Assembly: GCA_017634275.1 (NCBI GenBank)
Contig: JAGBNQ010000025.1
Location: 1 to 37,688, forward strand
Reading direction: 5' to 3'
DNA length: 37,688 nt
DNA from: Ruminococcus sp.
GTDB taxonomy: Bacteria; Bacillota; Clostridia; Oscillospirales; Ruminococcaceae
In this document: piece after piece, positions 27,095 to 34,465 of the stretch
Layout: every line of letters starts with the position of its first letter
How positions within the stretch are numbered: the first letter of the stretch is position 1
Program-made: the position numbers and the translations under genes
Notes under the pieces: generated by a model
What the model was told of the DNA's origin: nothing
The model's database searches: none
The model's input: the letters and a program-made list of their open reading frames with translations, nothing else

Positions 27095-27107
27095 TTATTA
27101 TCCTCCT

Positions 27108-27383
27108 TTAGCAATACCATACACGGCCGCAGTCATTACACTGAAACTTGTGACTAAACAGCACTTTATCGTTTTCCAGCTTGCTTAAATTCATTTTTTT
27201 ACAGCTCGGGCATTGATATCCCGAGCCGCAGCCGCCTGCTACATTGTCAAGAATATCCTCGGGCAGCTCTATGTCATTATCCGCAAAAAATTCACTAAGC
27301 TCCTCCTGCGTTTTGCATTCCCTTGCCTTTTGCTGCAATTCGGGGGAAAGCTCGCTGAGTAATTTTTCAAGCTCTTTGTTCAT
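27108..27383 (-). CDS. leader / zinc-ribbon protein 6
   Basis: 91 residues; GG at 50-51, then a 40-residue cargo CGSGYQCPSCKKMN with a second pair in FQCNDCGRVWYC. The ATG at 27381-27383 has AAGGAGAG upstream; a seven-residue extension (MVRRRDF) is unlikely. Confidence 0.85.
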   Translation of the reverse strand: MNKELEKLLSELSPELQQKARECKTQEELSEFFADNDIELPEDILDNVAGGCGSGYQCPSCKKMNLSKLENDKVLFSHKFQCNDCGRVWYC

Positions 27384-27397
27384 AAAATCTCTCCTTC

Positions 27398-27655
27398 TTA
27401 CCACTCATATCCGCAGCGTTTGCATTTGCTCTTTCCCTTTTCCACCGAGAATGAAACATCTGTTGATCCGCATTTCGGGCATTTTTCGCTGTCGCAAAGC
27501 ATTCCGCCCGATACTGTATCAAGCACCTCCTCTGGCAGCTCCAGGTCATTATCGGCAACAAATTCGTTAAGCTCCTGCATATTCCTGCACTTTTTTGCTT
27601 TCTCCTGCAATTCGGGGGAAAGTGTATTTATATATTCATCAAATCTCTTGTTCAT
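27398..27655 (-). CDS. leader / zinc-ribbon protein 7 (first gene of block 5)
   Basis: 85 residues; a 34-residue cargo, among the shortest complete ribbons (EKCPKCGSTDVSF, SKCKRCGYEW). The start at 27653-27655 follows GGAGGTG; the longer in-frame start lies between the -10 box and the ribosome site, so it is very unlikely to be used. First gene after shared promoter P1; genes 7 to 1 form one block with gaps of 20 bp or less. Confidence 0.86.
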   Translation of the reverse strand: MNKRFDEYINTLSPELQEKAKKCRNMQELNEFVADNDLELPEEVLDTVSGGMLCDSEKCPKCGSTDVSFSVEKGKSKCKRCGYEW

Positions 27656-27691
27656 AGCTACACCTCCGAAACTTGTTTTTCTTACAAGCCT

Positions 27692-27788
27692 ATTATAGCA
27701 CACTCTACGCAACAAATCCGCTACAAATAAGCCTTTTGGGGGTTGTCACTTTCAATAAACTTTTTGGCTCATTTTTAGCATTATGACG
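27692..27788 (-). promoter_or_regulatory. shared array promoter P1
   Basis: Minus strand order: CGTCATAATGC box (27788 leftward), AAAAGTTTA, TGACAAC, then TTTGTAGCG (27719-27727) and TTTGTTGCG (27708-27716), 10 bp, and the extended -10 TGCTATAAT (TATAAT at 27692-27697). No conventional -35 is visible at 17 bp; the repeats occupy that position. Confidence 0.75.
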
Positions 27789-27825
27789 AAAAAACCGCCC
27801 TGCAAGCGGATAACCTCCGCCGCAG
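27789..27825 (-). terminator. possible terminator after gene 8
   Basis: Minus strand: CTGCGGCGG pairs imperfectly with CCGCTTGCAG, followed by GGCGGTTTTTT. It lies between the stop of gene 8 and the conserved boxes of P1. Confidence 0.45.
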
Positions 27826-27866
27826 AGCGATGTTCATAACTACTTGAATATTATTTGCCTTTATGG

Positions 27867-28157
27867 CTATTTCATTTCATACTCGCCCTTTTTAAGCACA
27901 CGGCCGCACTTAAAGCAGTGCATGGCAAGGTCGGGGTCATCCGAAAGGGGAATGCCGTGCTTTATGCAGTATGGCTTTTTATTATCCGCGTCACAAGATA
28001 AGCCGCCTGCAACGCCTGCGAGTGCGTCCATAGGTATCTCCAGATCCTCATCAGCCGCAAGCTGTATCAGTTCTTCGTTTGTTTTGCATTTAAGAGCCTT
28101 TTCTCTCTGCTCGGGGGTAAGCTCCTTTAGGTATTCCTGTAAGTCGATATTTTCCAT
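27867..28157 (-). CDS. leader / CxxH-CxxC protein 8
   Basis: 96 residues; a divergent leader (MENIDLQEYLKELTPEQREK) one residue longer, with GG at 51-52. The 44-residue cargo has PYCIKHGIPLSDD and MHCFKCGRVLKK. Last gene of block 4. The 107-bp gap upstream holds no gene and shares a 15-bp word with the gap before gene 9. Confidence 0.82.
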   Translation of the reverse strand: MENIDLQEYLKELTPEQREKALKCKTNEELIQLAADEDLEIPMDALAGVAGGLSCDADNKKPYCIKHGIPLSDDPDLAMHCFKCGRVLKKGEYEMK

Positions 28158-28264
28158 GATTTTTTTCTCCTTTTTTCATAATATTTGTCTAAGATACTTG
28201 CTGTATCTTGTTTTGATATGGTTGTATTCCGATTCCTTGATATGATTTTATGACAAGCTGCATA

Positions 28265-28567
28265 TCAAAGCACAGTTGCCTCGCTGTCGGGAATATATTT
28301 TCGGCAGACGGTGCAGAAAAACCTTTGGTTTACGGGATTTTCCGCTTGATAGGTGCAGCCGGCAGGCCACCTTGAATTGGGGCAGTTGTTGTGGAAATAC
28401 TCCTTTGTGCAGACACCTCCTGCTACAAGGCTGAGTGCCTCATCGGGCAGCTCTAAGTCATTCTCTTCAAGGAATTTGCTGTAGTCCTCGGCAGTTTTGC
28501 ACGCTCTTGCTTTTTCCTTAAGCTCATCGGGGAGATCTTTGATGTAGCTTTCAAGTTTTTCGTTCAT
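28265..28567 (-). CDS. leader / Cys-rich protein 9
   Basis: 100 residues; GG at 50-51. The 49-residue cargo is irregular: single Cys in GGVCTK, NNCPNSRWPAGC, then FFCTVCRKYIP. The first ligand pair is stretched (C-x8-C). The leader reads AEDYSKFLEEN where others have EELNxFIADN. GGAGGG precedes the ATG. Confidence 0.8.
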   Translation of the reverse strand: MNEKLESYIKDLPDELKEKARACKTAEDYSKFLEENDLELPDEALSLVAGGVCTKEYFHNNCPNSRWPAGCTYQAENPVNQRFFCTVCRKYIPDSEATVL

Positions 28568-28656
28568 GGTTTACCCTCCTTGATATTTTTTTAAACAAGC
28601 TGCATATCAGCTTGAAATACCCTCGTTTTTGCAAGCGCTTTTCTATTAGTTTCAGC

Positions 28657-29010
28657 TTAGATATTCAGCTCATCAGGGGGTGTTGTCGGTGCCCCTGCCT
28701 CATTGATCGGGCGGCTTACAAAATCGTTCTTGTTTATATATCTCTTGCAGCCCGTGCAATAGTATATGTAAACGGGGTGGTTTCTAAAGCTCGTTTTAGA
28801 TGTTGTTACAAGGCTGCCGCATTTTTTGCAGTATTCCACCATTTCTTCACCGCAGCCGCCGCCCGAAACAGAGTCAAGTGCGTCCTCGGGCAGCTCAATT
28901 TCATTATCCGCCAAAAAATCGTTAAGCTCCTCTAAGCTTTTGCATTGCTTTGCTTTTTCCTGCAATTCGATCGGTAAGTCATTTATCATTTTTTCAAGTT
29001 TCTCATTCAT
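28657..29010 (-). CDS. leader / zinc-ribbon protein 10 with extended tail
   Basis: 117 residues; a ribbon (YCKKCGSLVTTS, YYCTGCKRYINKND) followed by a tail RPINEAGAPTTPPDELNI. The tail type is shared with genes 11 and 12 only. It starts 8 bp after gene 11, so translation may be coupled. Confidence 0.83.
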   Translation of the reverse strand: MNEKLEKMINDLPIELQEKAKQCKSLEELNDFLADNEIELPEDALDSVSGGGCGEEMVEYCKKCGSLVTTSKTSFRNHPVYIYYCTGCKRYINKNDFVSRPINEAGAPTTPPDELNI

Positions 29011-29018
29011 ATTATCAC

Positions 29019-29384
29019 CTATTCGCTAATGAGATCATTATCCGCTATTGTCACATTGTCTGCGTCAGGCGCAGCCTCGTTCGAGGTCACGGGTCTTACG
29101 CCTATTCTGTCAGCGCTGTATTTCTTTTTGCACACGGGGCAGGGGTAATAATAGGTAGCTACGCTTTTGCGCTTTTTTACGGTAGTTCCGCACTTTTTGC
29201 AGTAGTATTCCTCGCCGCAGCCTGCTGCTATACCGCCTGCAACAGCCTCCAGCACATCTTCACTAAGCTCTATATCATTATCCGCCAATAATTCATTAAG
29301 CTCCTCTAAGCTTGTGCATTTTTTAGCCTCCTGCTGCAATTGTTCAGGCAGGTCATTTATCAGCTGTTCAAGTTTCTCGTTCAT
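29019..29384 (-). CDS. leader / zinc-ribbon protein 11 with extended tail
   Basis: 121 residues; the leader ends ELSEDVLEAVAGG. Ribbon YYCKKCGTTVKK and YPCPVCKKKYS, then the tail RPVTSNEAAPDADNVTIADN, acidic and Ala-rich. 12 bp after gene 12. Confidence 0.83.
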   Translation of the reverse strand: MNEKLEQLINDLPEQLQQEAKKCTSLEELNELLADNDIELSEDVLEAVAGGIAAGCGEEYYCKKCGTTVKKRKSVATYYYPCPVCKKKYSADRIGVRPVTSNEAAPDADNVTIADNDLISE

Positions 29385-29396
29385 AGCTGCTCTCCT

Positions 29397-29777
29397 TTAG
29401 AAAAATGCTGCCCCGTCAGCCACGGTAATTGTTTCACCTGTTTCTATAGGCTCTGCTGCGGGTGCAGGTTCGGGTTCTGATACTTTAGGCCTTGTTCCTA
29501 TTTCGCTGTCACCAAGATGTTTCTTGTTACACTTCATGCAAAAGTAATATTTAGGTCTGGATGTTTTATACTGAACTCTTCCGCCGCAGCCTATGTGGTA
29601 GTATTCATTGCCGCAGCCTGCAATGCCGCCTGCAACGGCATCAAGCACATCGTCACTCAGCTCAACGTCGTTCTCGCTTATAAAATCTTCAAATTCCTCA
29701 TTGGTTTTGATCTCCTTTGCCTTTTCCTGCAGCTCGGGCGGCAGGTCCTTAATAAATCCTGCATACTTTTCGTTCAT
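29397..29777 (-). CDS. leader / ribbon protein 12 lacking the leader cysteine
   Basis: 126 residues. The only member whose leader has Ile where all others have Cys at about residue 23 (AKEIKTNEEF). Ribbon with HxxC as first pair (YYHIGCGGRV) and FCMKCNKKH as second, then a Pro/Ala/Glu-rich tail (SEPEPAPAAEPIETG) and a hydrophobic end (VADGAAFF). Confidence 0.83.
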   Translation of the reverse strand: MNEKYAGFIKDLPPELQEKAKEIKTNEEFEDFISENDVELSDDVLDAVAGGIAGCGNEYYHIGCGGRVQYKTSRPKYYFCMKCNKKHLGDSEIGTRPKVSEPEPAPAAEPIETGETITVADGAAFF

Positions 29778-29797
29778 AGAGCTTTCCTCCTTCTTTT

Positions 29798-30145
29798 TTA
29801 TATTCTCAAACGCTTGATTATAGTTTGATGATTATTCTTTTCATTCTTCACCTGTACTTCTACAACATTGCATTTAGTATCAAAAACACAGCCGCACGAA
29901 TCACATTTGAAATTCCCTGTAAGCAGAACACCTACGGGGCTGTGGCCGCAAAGCGGACAAGGCGGTTTTTCACCCATCTCGTCGCAAGCGTTTCCGCCTG
30001 CAACCATTTTGAGAACTTCGTCGGGTATTTCAATGTCATTGTCCGCCAAAAGCTCCGAAAGCTCCTCAAAACTTGCGCAATTTTTAGCCTTTTCCTGCAA
30101 TTCTTCGGGCAGGTCCTTTATCAATTCTTCAAATTTCTCGTTCAT
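29798..30145 (-). CDS. leader / zinc-ribbon protein 13
   Basis: 115 residues; GG at 50-51, 64-residue cargo. Ribbon PPCPLCGHSPVGV and FKCDSCGCVFDTKC, with an additional Cys after the second pair, then a basic C-terminal tail (KNEKNNHQTIIKRLRI) unlike the acidic tails of genes 10-12. Confidence 0.83.
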   Translation of the reverse strand: MNEKFEELIKDLPEELQEKAKNCASFEELSELLADNDIEIPDEVLKMVAGGNACDEMGEKPPCPLCGHSPVGVLLTGNFKCDSCGCVFDTKCNVVEVQVKNEKNNHQTIIKRLRI

Positions 30146-30196
30146 AGATTTTTCCTCCTTTTATAAATGCTCTCTTGCTTAGGCGTGTGTGCCATG

Positions 30197-30550
30197 TCAG
30201 TGTTTATAGGGGTTGTACATCACATCGTACTGCTCCTTTGTCAGTTCGCGCTCCAAAGCATAGTCATTCCACCTGCAATAGTAAAGTATAGCACCGCATT
30301 TGTCGCACTGCCTTTTTATCCATGCAAATTCGCCGCGGAAGTATGGCGGCTTTATTTCAAGCTGAGTTCTTTTATCGTGTGAGCAGCCGCCGCAGCCGCC
30401 TCCCGAAACCAGCTCGAGGACCTCATCGGGCATTTCAATGTCATTATCCGCCAAAAACTTTGAAAGCTCATCAAAGTTTTTACATTCTTTTACCTTTTCC
30501 TGCAACTCGGGGGATAAGTCCTTTATCATATCTTCATATTTTTTGCTCAT
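30197..30550 (-). CDS. leader / Cys-rich protein 14
   Basis: 117 residues; leader MSKKYEDMIKDLSPELQEKV. The cargo opens GCGGCSHDKRTQLE directly after the GG, so the first ligand pair abuts the putative cleavage site; the second pair is RQCDKCGAILYYC. A long Tyr/Glu-rich tail follows (ALERELTKEQYDVMYNPYKH). Confidence 0.82.
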   Translation of the reverse strand: MSKKYEDMIKDLSPELQEKVKECKNFDELSKFLADNDIEMPDEVLELVSGGGCGGCSHDKRTQLEIKPPYFRGEFAWIKRQCDKCGAILYYCRWNDYALERELTKEQYDVMYNPYKH

Positions 30551-30568
30551 ATTGTTTTCCTCCTGCTC

Positions 30569-30889
30569 TTATACCATTCTGTTGCCTGCGTTGCCTACGC
30601 GGTCTTTTTGTTCATCTAAAGGAATATTACTGCCGTCAAAGCGGCAGCCGCAGGCCTCACATTTGTAGTTAAGATCAATGTCAACTATTACAGGCCTTGT
30701 ACCGCATTTGGGGCAGGGGATATCCTTGTTGCAATAACCGCCCGAAACATTTTCAAGCGCGTCCTCGGGCAGCTCTATGTCATTGTCAGCTGCAAGATCG
30801 TTAAGCTCTGCAAGAGTCTTGCATTCCTTAGCCTTTTCTCTCAGCTCAGGGGGGAGGTCCTTGATCAGTTCGTTGATTTTTTCGTTCAT
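30569..30889 (-). CDS. leader / zinc-ribbon protein 15
   Basis: 106 residues; ribbon IPCPKCGTRPVIVD and YKCEACGCRFDGS. The cargo resembles that of gene 13 (CPxCG, then CxxCGCxFD), suggesting a shared origin. GAGGAAACATACT precedes the ATG. Confidence 0.84.
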   Translation of the reverse strand: MNEKINELIKDLPPELREKAKECKTLAELNDLAADNDIELPEDALENVSGGYCNKDIPCPKCGTRPVIVDIDLNYKCEACGCRFDGSNIPLDEQKDRVGNAGNRMV

Positions 30890-30912
30890 AGTATGTTTCC
30901 TCCTATAGTTAA

Positions 30913-31137
30913 TTAGTCAAAAAATGTCGGGGGTTTCGGCAGATCGTTATTAAGCGCTTTCTTAGCACTTGTCGTCGAACAGCCGCCTGCTGCTACCATT
31001 TCAAGCGCCTCCTCGGGCAGCTCTAAGTCATTGTCGATGATAAAACTATTGAATTCCTCGGGAGTTTTGCACTCTCTTGCCTTTTGCTTAAGTTCCTCGG
31101 GCAAGTCGTTTATGTATTTTTTAAGCTTTTCGTTCAT
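30913..31137 (-). CDS. leader / short cargo protein 16 without a ligand set
   Basis: 74 residues. The leader has one extra Ala (VAAGG, GG at 51-52) and the cargo is only 22 residues (CSTTSAKKALNNDLPKPPTFFD) with a single Cys. It resembles a conventional RiPP core more than a ribbon, or may have lost its C-terminus. It starts 4 bp after gene 17. Confidence 0.75.
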   Translation of the reverse strand: MNEKLKKYINDLPEELKQKARECKTPEEFNSFIIDNDLELPEEALEMVAAGGCSTTSAKKALNNDLPKPPTFFD

Positions 31138-31141
31138 GCTG

Positions 31142-31540
31142 TCATCCCCAGGTTTCGTCTTTTAATTCATCTACCCAGTTATTCGGCCCATTGTCAATGC
31201 TGAAACCGCGTATTGCAAAGAGCTTTTTCGTTTTAAAGCCTTTGCAGACGGGGTTGTCGCAGTAGCCGCGCACTCCGTCGATAAAGTTTTGATCCCAATA
31301 CTTTAGCCTGTTTTGGCATCTCGGGCAATCATATTCCAGTAACGAGCCGCGCTCACGCAGCACACGGCTTTCGTTGCAGCTGCCCTCACCGCCCGAAACA
31401 ATCGTAAGTATCTCATCGGGCAGCTCTATGTCATTATCCGCTATAAGCTCCATTATCTCATCGGTAGTTTTGCAATCCCGTGCCTTTTGCTTAAGTCCTT
31501 CGGGCAAATAATTGATGTATTTATTCAGCTTTTCGTTCAT
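31142..31540 (-). CDS. leader / ribbon protein 17 (first gene of block 4)
   Basis: 132 residues; the cargo (81 residues) contains DCPRCQNRLKYWDQNF and GYCDNPVCKGFKTKK, with a C-x4-C second pair and a tail DELKDETWG. The LxYWD element recurs in genes 28 and 32. Placed immediately after promoter P2; genes 17 to 8 follow as one block. Confidence 0.83.
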   Translation of the reverse strand: MNEKLNKYINYLPEGLKQKARDCKTTDEIMELIADNDIELPDEILTIVSGGEGSCNESRVLRERGSLLEYDCPRCQNRLKYWDQNFIDGVRGYCDNPVCKGFKTKKLFAIRGFSIDNGPNNWVDELKDETWG

Positions 31541-31573
31541 AGTAGTTACCTCCTATGCTTTATTTTCATTCAT

Positions 31574-31670
31574 ATTATAGCACACCCCCTGCAACAAATC
31601 TGCAACAAATCACGGCTTTTGCGGCTGTGATTTTAGCTAAACTTTTCATCACTTTTTCGGCACTTTGACG
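31574..31670 (-). promoter_or_regulatory. shared array promoter P2
   Basis: Minus strand order: CGTCAAAGTGCC (31670 leftward), AAAAGTTTA, TCACAGCC, TTTGTTGCA (31601-31609), TTTGTTGCA (31590-31598), 10 bp including GGGGGTGTGC, then TATAAT (31574-31579). The two 9-mers are identical and exactly 11 bp apart. Confidence 0.8.
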
Positions 31671-31675
31671 AAAAG

Positions 31676-31788
31676 CCAAAATAAAAAGGTACCGCCGCAC
31701 TATTTTAAATAGATCGCGTAGCGATACCTCTATTATTCTTTATTATTTATTCTTTCTTCTATCTTATTTTAGAGGGCAAAGCCCTCGC
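31676..31788. repeat. 113-bp array repeat, copy A
   Basis: Near-identical to 34915-35027. It contains the terminator hairpin, ATTATTCTTTATTATTTATT-type sequence and the small hairpin GAGGGC-AAA-GCCCTC. Confidence 0.75.
31681..31729 (-). terminator. terminator after gene 18
   Basis: Minus strand: AGGTATCGC pairs with GCGGTACCT, with an inner CTATTT/AAATAG stem, followed by TTTTTATTTT. It separates blocks 3 and 4. Confidence 0.65.
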
Positions 31789-31814
31789 TGTCGCCCTCGC
31801 TTTCGCCCTTGCTG

Positions 31815-32105
31815 TTATTTCCAAACCATTTGATATTTGGTAATTATCTTGTGACATGATGAGCATTCAACTCTGTAGCTCTTGTCCGTGGGAATAAGCA
31901 TTACATCGCAGTAAGGGCAGTAGGGCTCCTTTGAATGCATATCGCACCCGGCACCGCCCGAAACCTGATCAAGCACGTCCTCGGGCAGCTCTATGTCATT
32001 GTCTGCAAGAAACTTGCTCAGCTCCTCAATTGATCTGCATTTTCTTGCCTGCTCCTTAGTTTCCTCGGGCAGGTCTTTTATCAATGTTTCCAAAGCCTCG
32101 TACAT
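31815..32105 (-). CDS. leader / zinc-ribbon protein 18
   Basis: 96 residues; leader MYEALETLIKDLPEETKEQA, GG at 50-51. Ribbon PYCPYCDVMLIPTD and VECSSCHKIITKY, ending QMVWK, one of the members with a terminal hydrophobic-x-Trp-Lys/Arg motif. Last gene of block 3. Confidence 0.84.
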   Translation of the reverse strand: MYEALETLIKDLPEETKEQARKCRSIEELSKFLADNDIELPEDVLDQVSGGAGCDMHSKEPYCPYCDVMLIPTDKSYRVECSSCHKIITKYQMVWK

Positions 32106-32119
32106 AATTATTTCCTCCT

Positions 32120-32425
32120 TTAATTGTTATTTTTCCAGTTTACCTGGGTGTTGTTGTAGTTTATGCCGCAAACAGGGCAGTAATAATTTGTAGGGCCGTC
32201 TCTCAGGTTTTTGACAGTTAACTGCTGCTCCGAATGAACGGGGCAAAACGGATCTCTGTTATCGCAGCCTGCGCCGCCTGCGATGTTTTCAAGCGCGTCC
32301 TCGGGCAGCTCTATGTCATTGTCCGCAAGAAACTCCATAAGTTCCTCCGAGGTGCTGCATTGCCTTGCCTTTTGCTGCATCTCAGGGGATAGCTCCTTGA
32401 TGTATTCCTCAAATCTTTCATTCAT
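32120..32425 (-). CDS. leader / CxxH-CxxC protein 19
   Basis: 101 residues; cargo with PFCPVHSEQQLTV and YYCPVCGINYNN, ending QVNWKNNN. 14 bp before gene 18. Upstream is a 114-bp gap with no gene seen. Confidence 0.84.
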   Translation of the reverse strand: MNERFEEYIKELSPEMQQKARQCSTSEELMEFLADNDIELPEDALENIAGGAGCDNRDPFCPVHSEQQLTVKNLRDGPTNYYCPVCGINYNNTQVNWKNNN

Positions 32426-32539
32426 AACTGTTCACCTCGTAAATATATCTGTCTGCTTTGTGCTTTAGCACCCTATACGCCGCTTGCAGAGGCTTTACCT
32501 CTCACTATTAAACGGTTGCGGTTCATGTTATCAGTTTGG

Positions 32540-32722
32540 TTATTCTTTATAATACTTTGGAAGTATACCGCCGCCTGCGACCGTGTCAAGCAGCTCATCG
32601 GGAATTTTAAGGTCATTATCTGCAATAAACTCGTTTAACTCCTTCATGGTTTTGCATTGCCTTGCCTTTTGCTGCAATTCGGGGGATAGCTCCTTTATAT
32701 ATTCTTCAAGCTTTTCGTTCAT
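32540..32722 (-). CDS. leader-only protein 20 (truncated cargo)
   Basis: 60 residues: an intact leader (MNEKLEEYIKELSPELQQKA, TVAGG end) followed by only nine cargo residues (GILPKYYKE) and no cargo Cys. Reading the 114 bp downstream in the other frames shows no ribbon, so the cargo was probably deleted rather than frameshifted. Its ribosome site (CAGGAG) is intact. Confidence 0.75.
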   Translation of the reverse strand: MNEKLEEYIKELSPELQQKARQCKTMKELNEFIADNDLKIPDELLDTVAGGGILPKYYKE

Positions 32723-32740
32723 AGTGTTTTTCTCCTGTTA

Positions 32741-33043
32741 TCAAATCGGTGAAAAGGTGCTTGTTTCTTCCTTGGTTTTTTCGCACTTTTTGCATTTGTA
32801 GTAGACTGTTGTGCTGCCGATGTAAGCCTGAACATCCTTTTGCTCCCACTCATGTGCGCCGCCCATGGGGCAGTCGCTCTCGCAGCCCTGTCCGCCTGCT
32901 ACCATGTCAAGCGCGTCCTCGGGTATCTCGATATCATTATCCGCTATAAATTCGTTAAACTCCTCCATAGTTTTGCATTCCCTTGCCTTTTCCTGCAACT
33001 CGGGGGATAGCTCGCTTATGTACTTTTCAATTTCAGTATTCAT
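32741..33043 (-). CDS. leader / CxxGGxHxW-CxxC protein 21
   Basis: 100 residues; cargo ESDCPMGGAHEWEQ, then YYKCKKCEKTKEETS. The potential ligands are C, H, C, C. The start at 33041-33043 follows AAAGGAG; the longer in-frame start begins inside gene 22 and lacks a ribosome site. Confidence 0.84.
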   Translation of the reverse strand: MNTEIEKYISELSPELQEKARECKTMEEFNEFIADNDIEIPEDALDMVAGGQGCESDCPMGGAHEWEQKDVQAYIGSTTVYYKCKKCEKTKEETSTFSPI

Positions 33044-33062
33044 TATATACACTCCTTTAATA

Positions 33063-33341
33063 TCAGAATACAGAGCCGTTGTCACGCTTGTGGCATACTG
33101 TGCATTCGTACAATCTGGTGCGCTGCCCTCTGCCTATGACCTTCCATTGGTGTGGATTTCCGTCAATGCAGGTGTTATTGCACCCTGCGCCGCCTGCTAC
33201 CATGTCAAGTGCGTCCTCGGGTATCTCAATTTCATTATCTGCAATAAATTCATTAAACTCCTCCATGGTCTTGCAAGCTCTTGCCTTTTCCTGCAATTCG
33301 GGAGAAAGCTCGTTTATCAATTTTTCAAATTCTGTTTTCAT
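33063..33341 (-). CDS. leader / CxxGxxHxW-CxxC protein 22
   Basis: 92 residues; cargo NTCIDGNPHQWKVIG and YECTVCHKRDNG. The leader and start are close to those of gene 21 (MEEFNEFIADN). AAGGAGG precedes the ATG. Confidence 0.85.
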   Translation of the reverse strand: MKTEFEKLINELSPELQEKARACKTMEEFNEFIADNEIEIPEDALDMVAGGAGCNNTCIDGNPHQWKVIGRGQRTRLYECTVCHKRDNGSVF

Positions 33342-33411
33342 GATTTTTCCTCCTTGTGTGTTTGTTTAAGGCTTAAAATTTGTTGTGTTAAAAATGAATG
33401 TGTCAGACTGT

Positions 33412-33476
33412 TTATGCTGCTGAATTCTCTTGCTTCTCCTGCAATTGCGGCGTAAGGCCGCTTATTGATCGTTCAT
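33412..33476 (-). pseudogene. decayed leader remnant between genes 22 and 23
   Basis: An ATG at 33474-33476 opens MNDQ and stops; in another frame the same stretch reads GLTPQLQEKQENSAA, clearly derived from the LSPELQEKARECKT part of the leader. No downstream leader or cargo remains. It marks a lost array member. Confidence 0.7.
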
Positions 33477-33498
33477 AATATTCGTTTGCTCCGCCACC

Positions 33499-33783
33499 TT
33501 ATTTCATGGTTTTAATATTTCTCTTTGTTGCTTGGCAGACCGTGCATCTATATTCATCTTTTTCATGTGATCTTGCTACCAATCTCCACCTGTGATCCTG
33601 CCCGTCTACACAGTAGCCCGAGCAGGCACCACCGCCTGCGATAGTTTCAAGCGCATCGTCACTAAGCTCTAAATCATTATCTGCTGCAAATTCGTTAAAC
33701 TCCTCCATGGTTTTGCAAGCCCTTGCCTTTTCCTGCAATTCGGGGGACAGGTCTTTTATCATTTCATTAAGCTTGTCGTTCAT
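33499..33783 (-). CDS. leader / CxxGxxHxW-CxxC protein 23
   Basis: 94 residues from the ATG at 33781-33783; cargo GYCVDGQDHRWRLVA and YRCTVCQATKRN, close to gene 22. An ATG two codons earlier lies only 1 nt from the AAGGAG site, so the second ATG (7 nt away) is preferred. Confidence 0.84.
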   Translation of the reverse strand: MNDKLNEMIKDLSPELQEKARACKTMEEFNEFAADNDLELSDDALETIAGGGACSGYCVDGQDHRWRLVARSHEKDEYRCTVCQATKRNIKTMK

Positions 33784-33810
33784 AGACATTCTCCTTGCTG
33801 TTATATATGC

Positions 33811-34116
33811 TTATCCATTCAAAAATCTGCGATTAAGATACATTACCGCGTCGCATTTGAGGCATTCAAAACGGTATTTGTCGCCTTCCTTTATACCTGT
33901 ATGCGTCCAGTAATGCTCTCTCTCACCGTTTACGCATCTTTTGGATACGCTGTCGCATTGCATACCGCCTGCCACCATGTCAAGCGCGTCCTCGGGCAGC
34001 TCAATGTCATTATCCGCCAAAAACTCATTAAGCTCCTCCATATTCTTGCAATCTCTTGCCTTCTCCTGCAATTCGGGGGAGAGGTCGCCGATGTATTCTT
34101 CAATATTAAAATTCAT
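33811..34116 (-). CDS. leader / CxxGxxxHxW-CxxC protein 24
   Basis: 101 residues; leader MNFNIEEYIGDLSPELQEKA; cargo KRCVNGEREHYWTHTG and FECLKCDAVMYLN, with one extra residue between Gly and His. The start at 34114-34116 follows GAGGTAA; the much longer open frame upstream reads through gene 25 in another frame. Confidence 0.84.
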   Translation of the reverse strand: MNFNIEEYIGDLSPELQEKARDCKNMEELNEFLADNDIELPEDALDMVAGGMQCDSVSKRCVNGEREHYWTHTGIKEGDKYRFECLKCDAVMYLNRRFLNG

Positions 34117-34138
34117 GGTTTTACCTCCTCTTTCTCTA

Positions 34139-34447
34139 TCACCACTGAAAACAAACGTCCTCTTTTTTTGTTTGTTTACACTTAGTACACCTGTAAATAT
34201 CCGTGCCCTGATAGGCAATCGATTTTTCATATTTCCAGTCATGATCGCCGCCCTCGGGGCAGGGGTCTGAGCGCTGGGGGTTGCAAGCAGCATTACCGCC
34301 TGCAACTGCATCAAGCACGTCCTCGGGCAGCTCGATGTCATTGTCTGCTATAAACTCGTTAAGCTCCTCGGTATTCTTGCACGCCTTTGCTTTTTCCTGC
34401 ATCTCGGGGGAAAGCGTTGATAAAAGCTCTTTAAATTTCTCGTTCAT
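34139..34447 (-). CDS. leader / CxxGGxHxW-CxxC protein 25
   Basis: 102 residues; cargo DPCPEGGDHDWKYEK and YRCTKCKQTKKED. Leader MNEKFKELLSTLSPEMQEKA. AAAGGAGAG precedes the ATG. Confidence 0.85.
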   Translation of the reverse strand: MNEKFKELLSTLSPEMQEKAKACKNTEELNEFIADNDIELPEDVLDAVAGGNAACNPQRSDPCPEGGDHDWKYEKSIAYQGTDIYRCTKCKQTKKEDVCFQW

Positions 34448-34465
34448 GGTTATCTCTCCTTTAGG

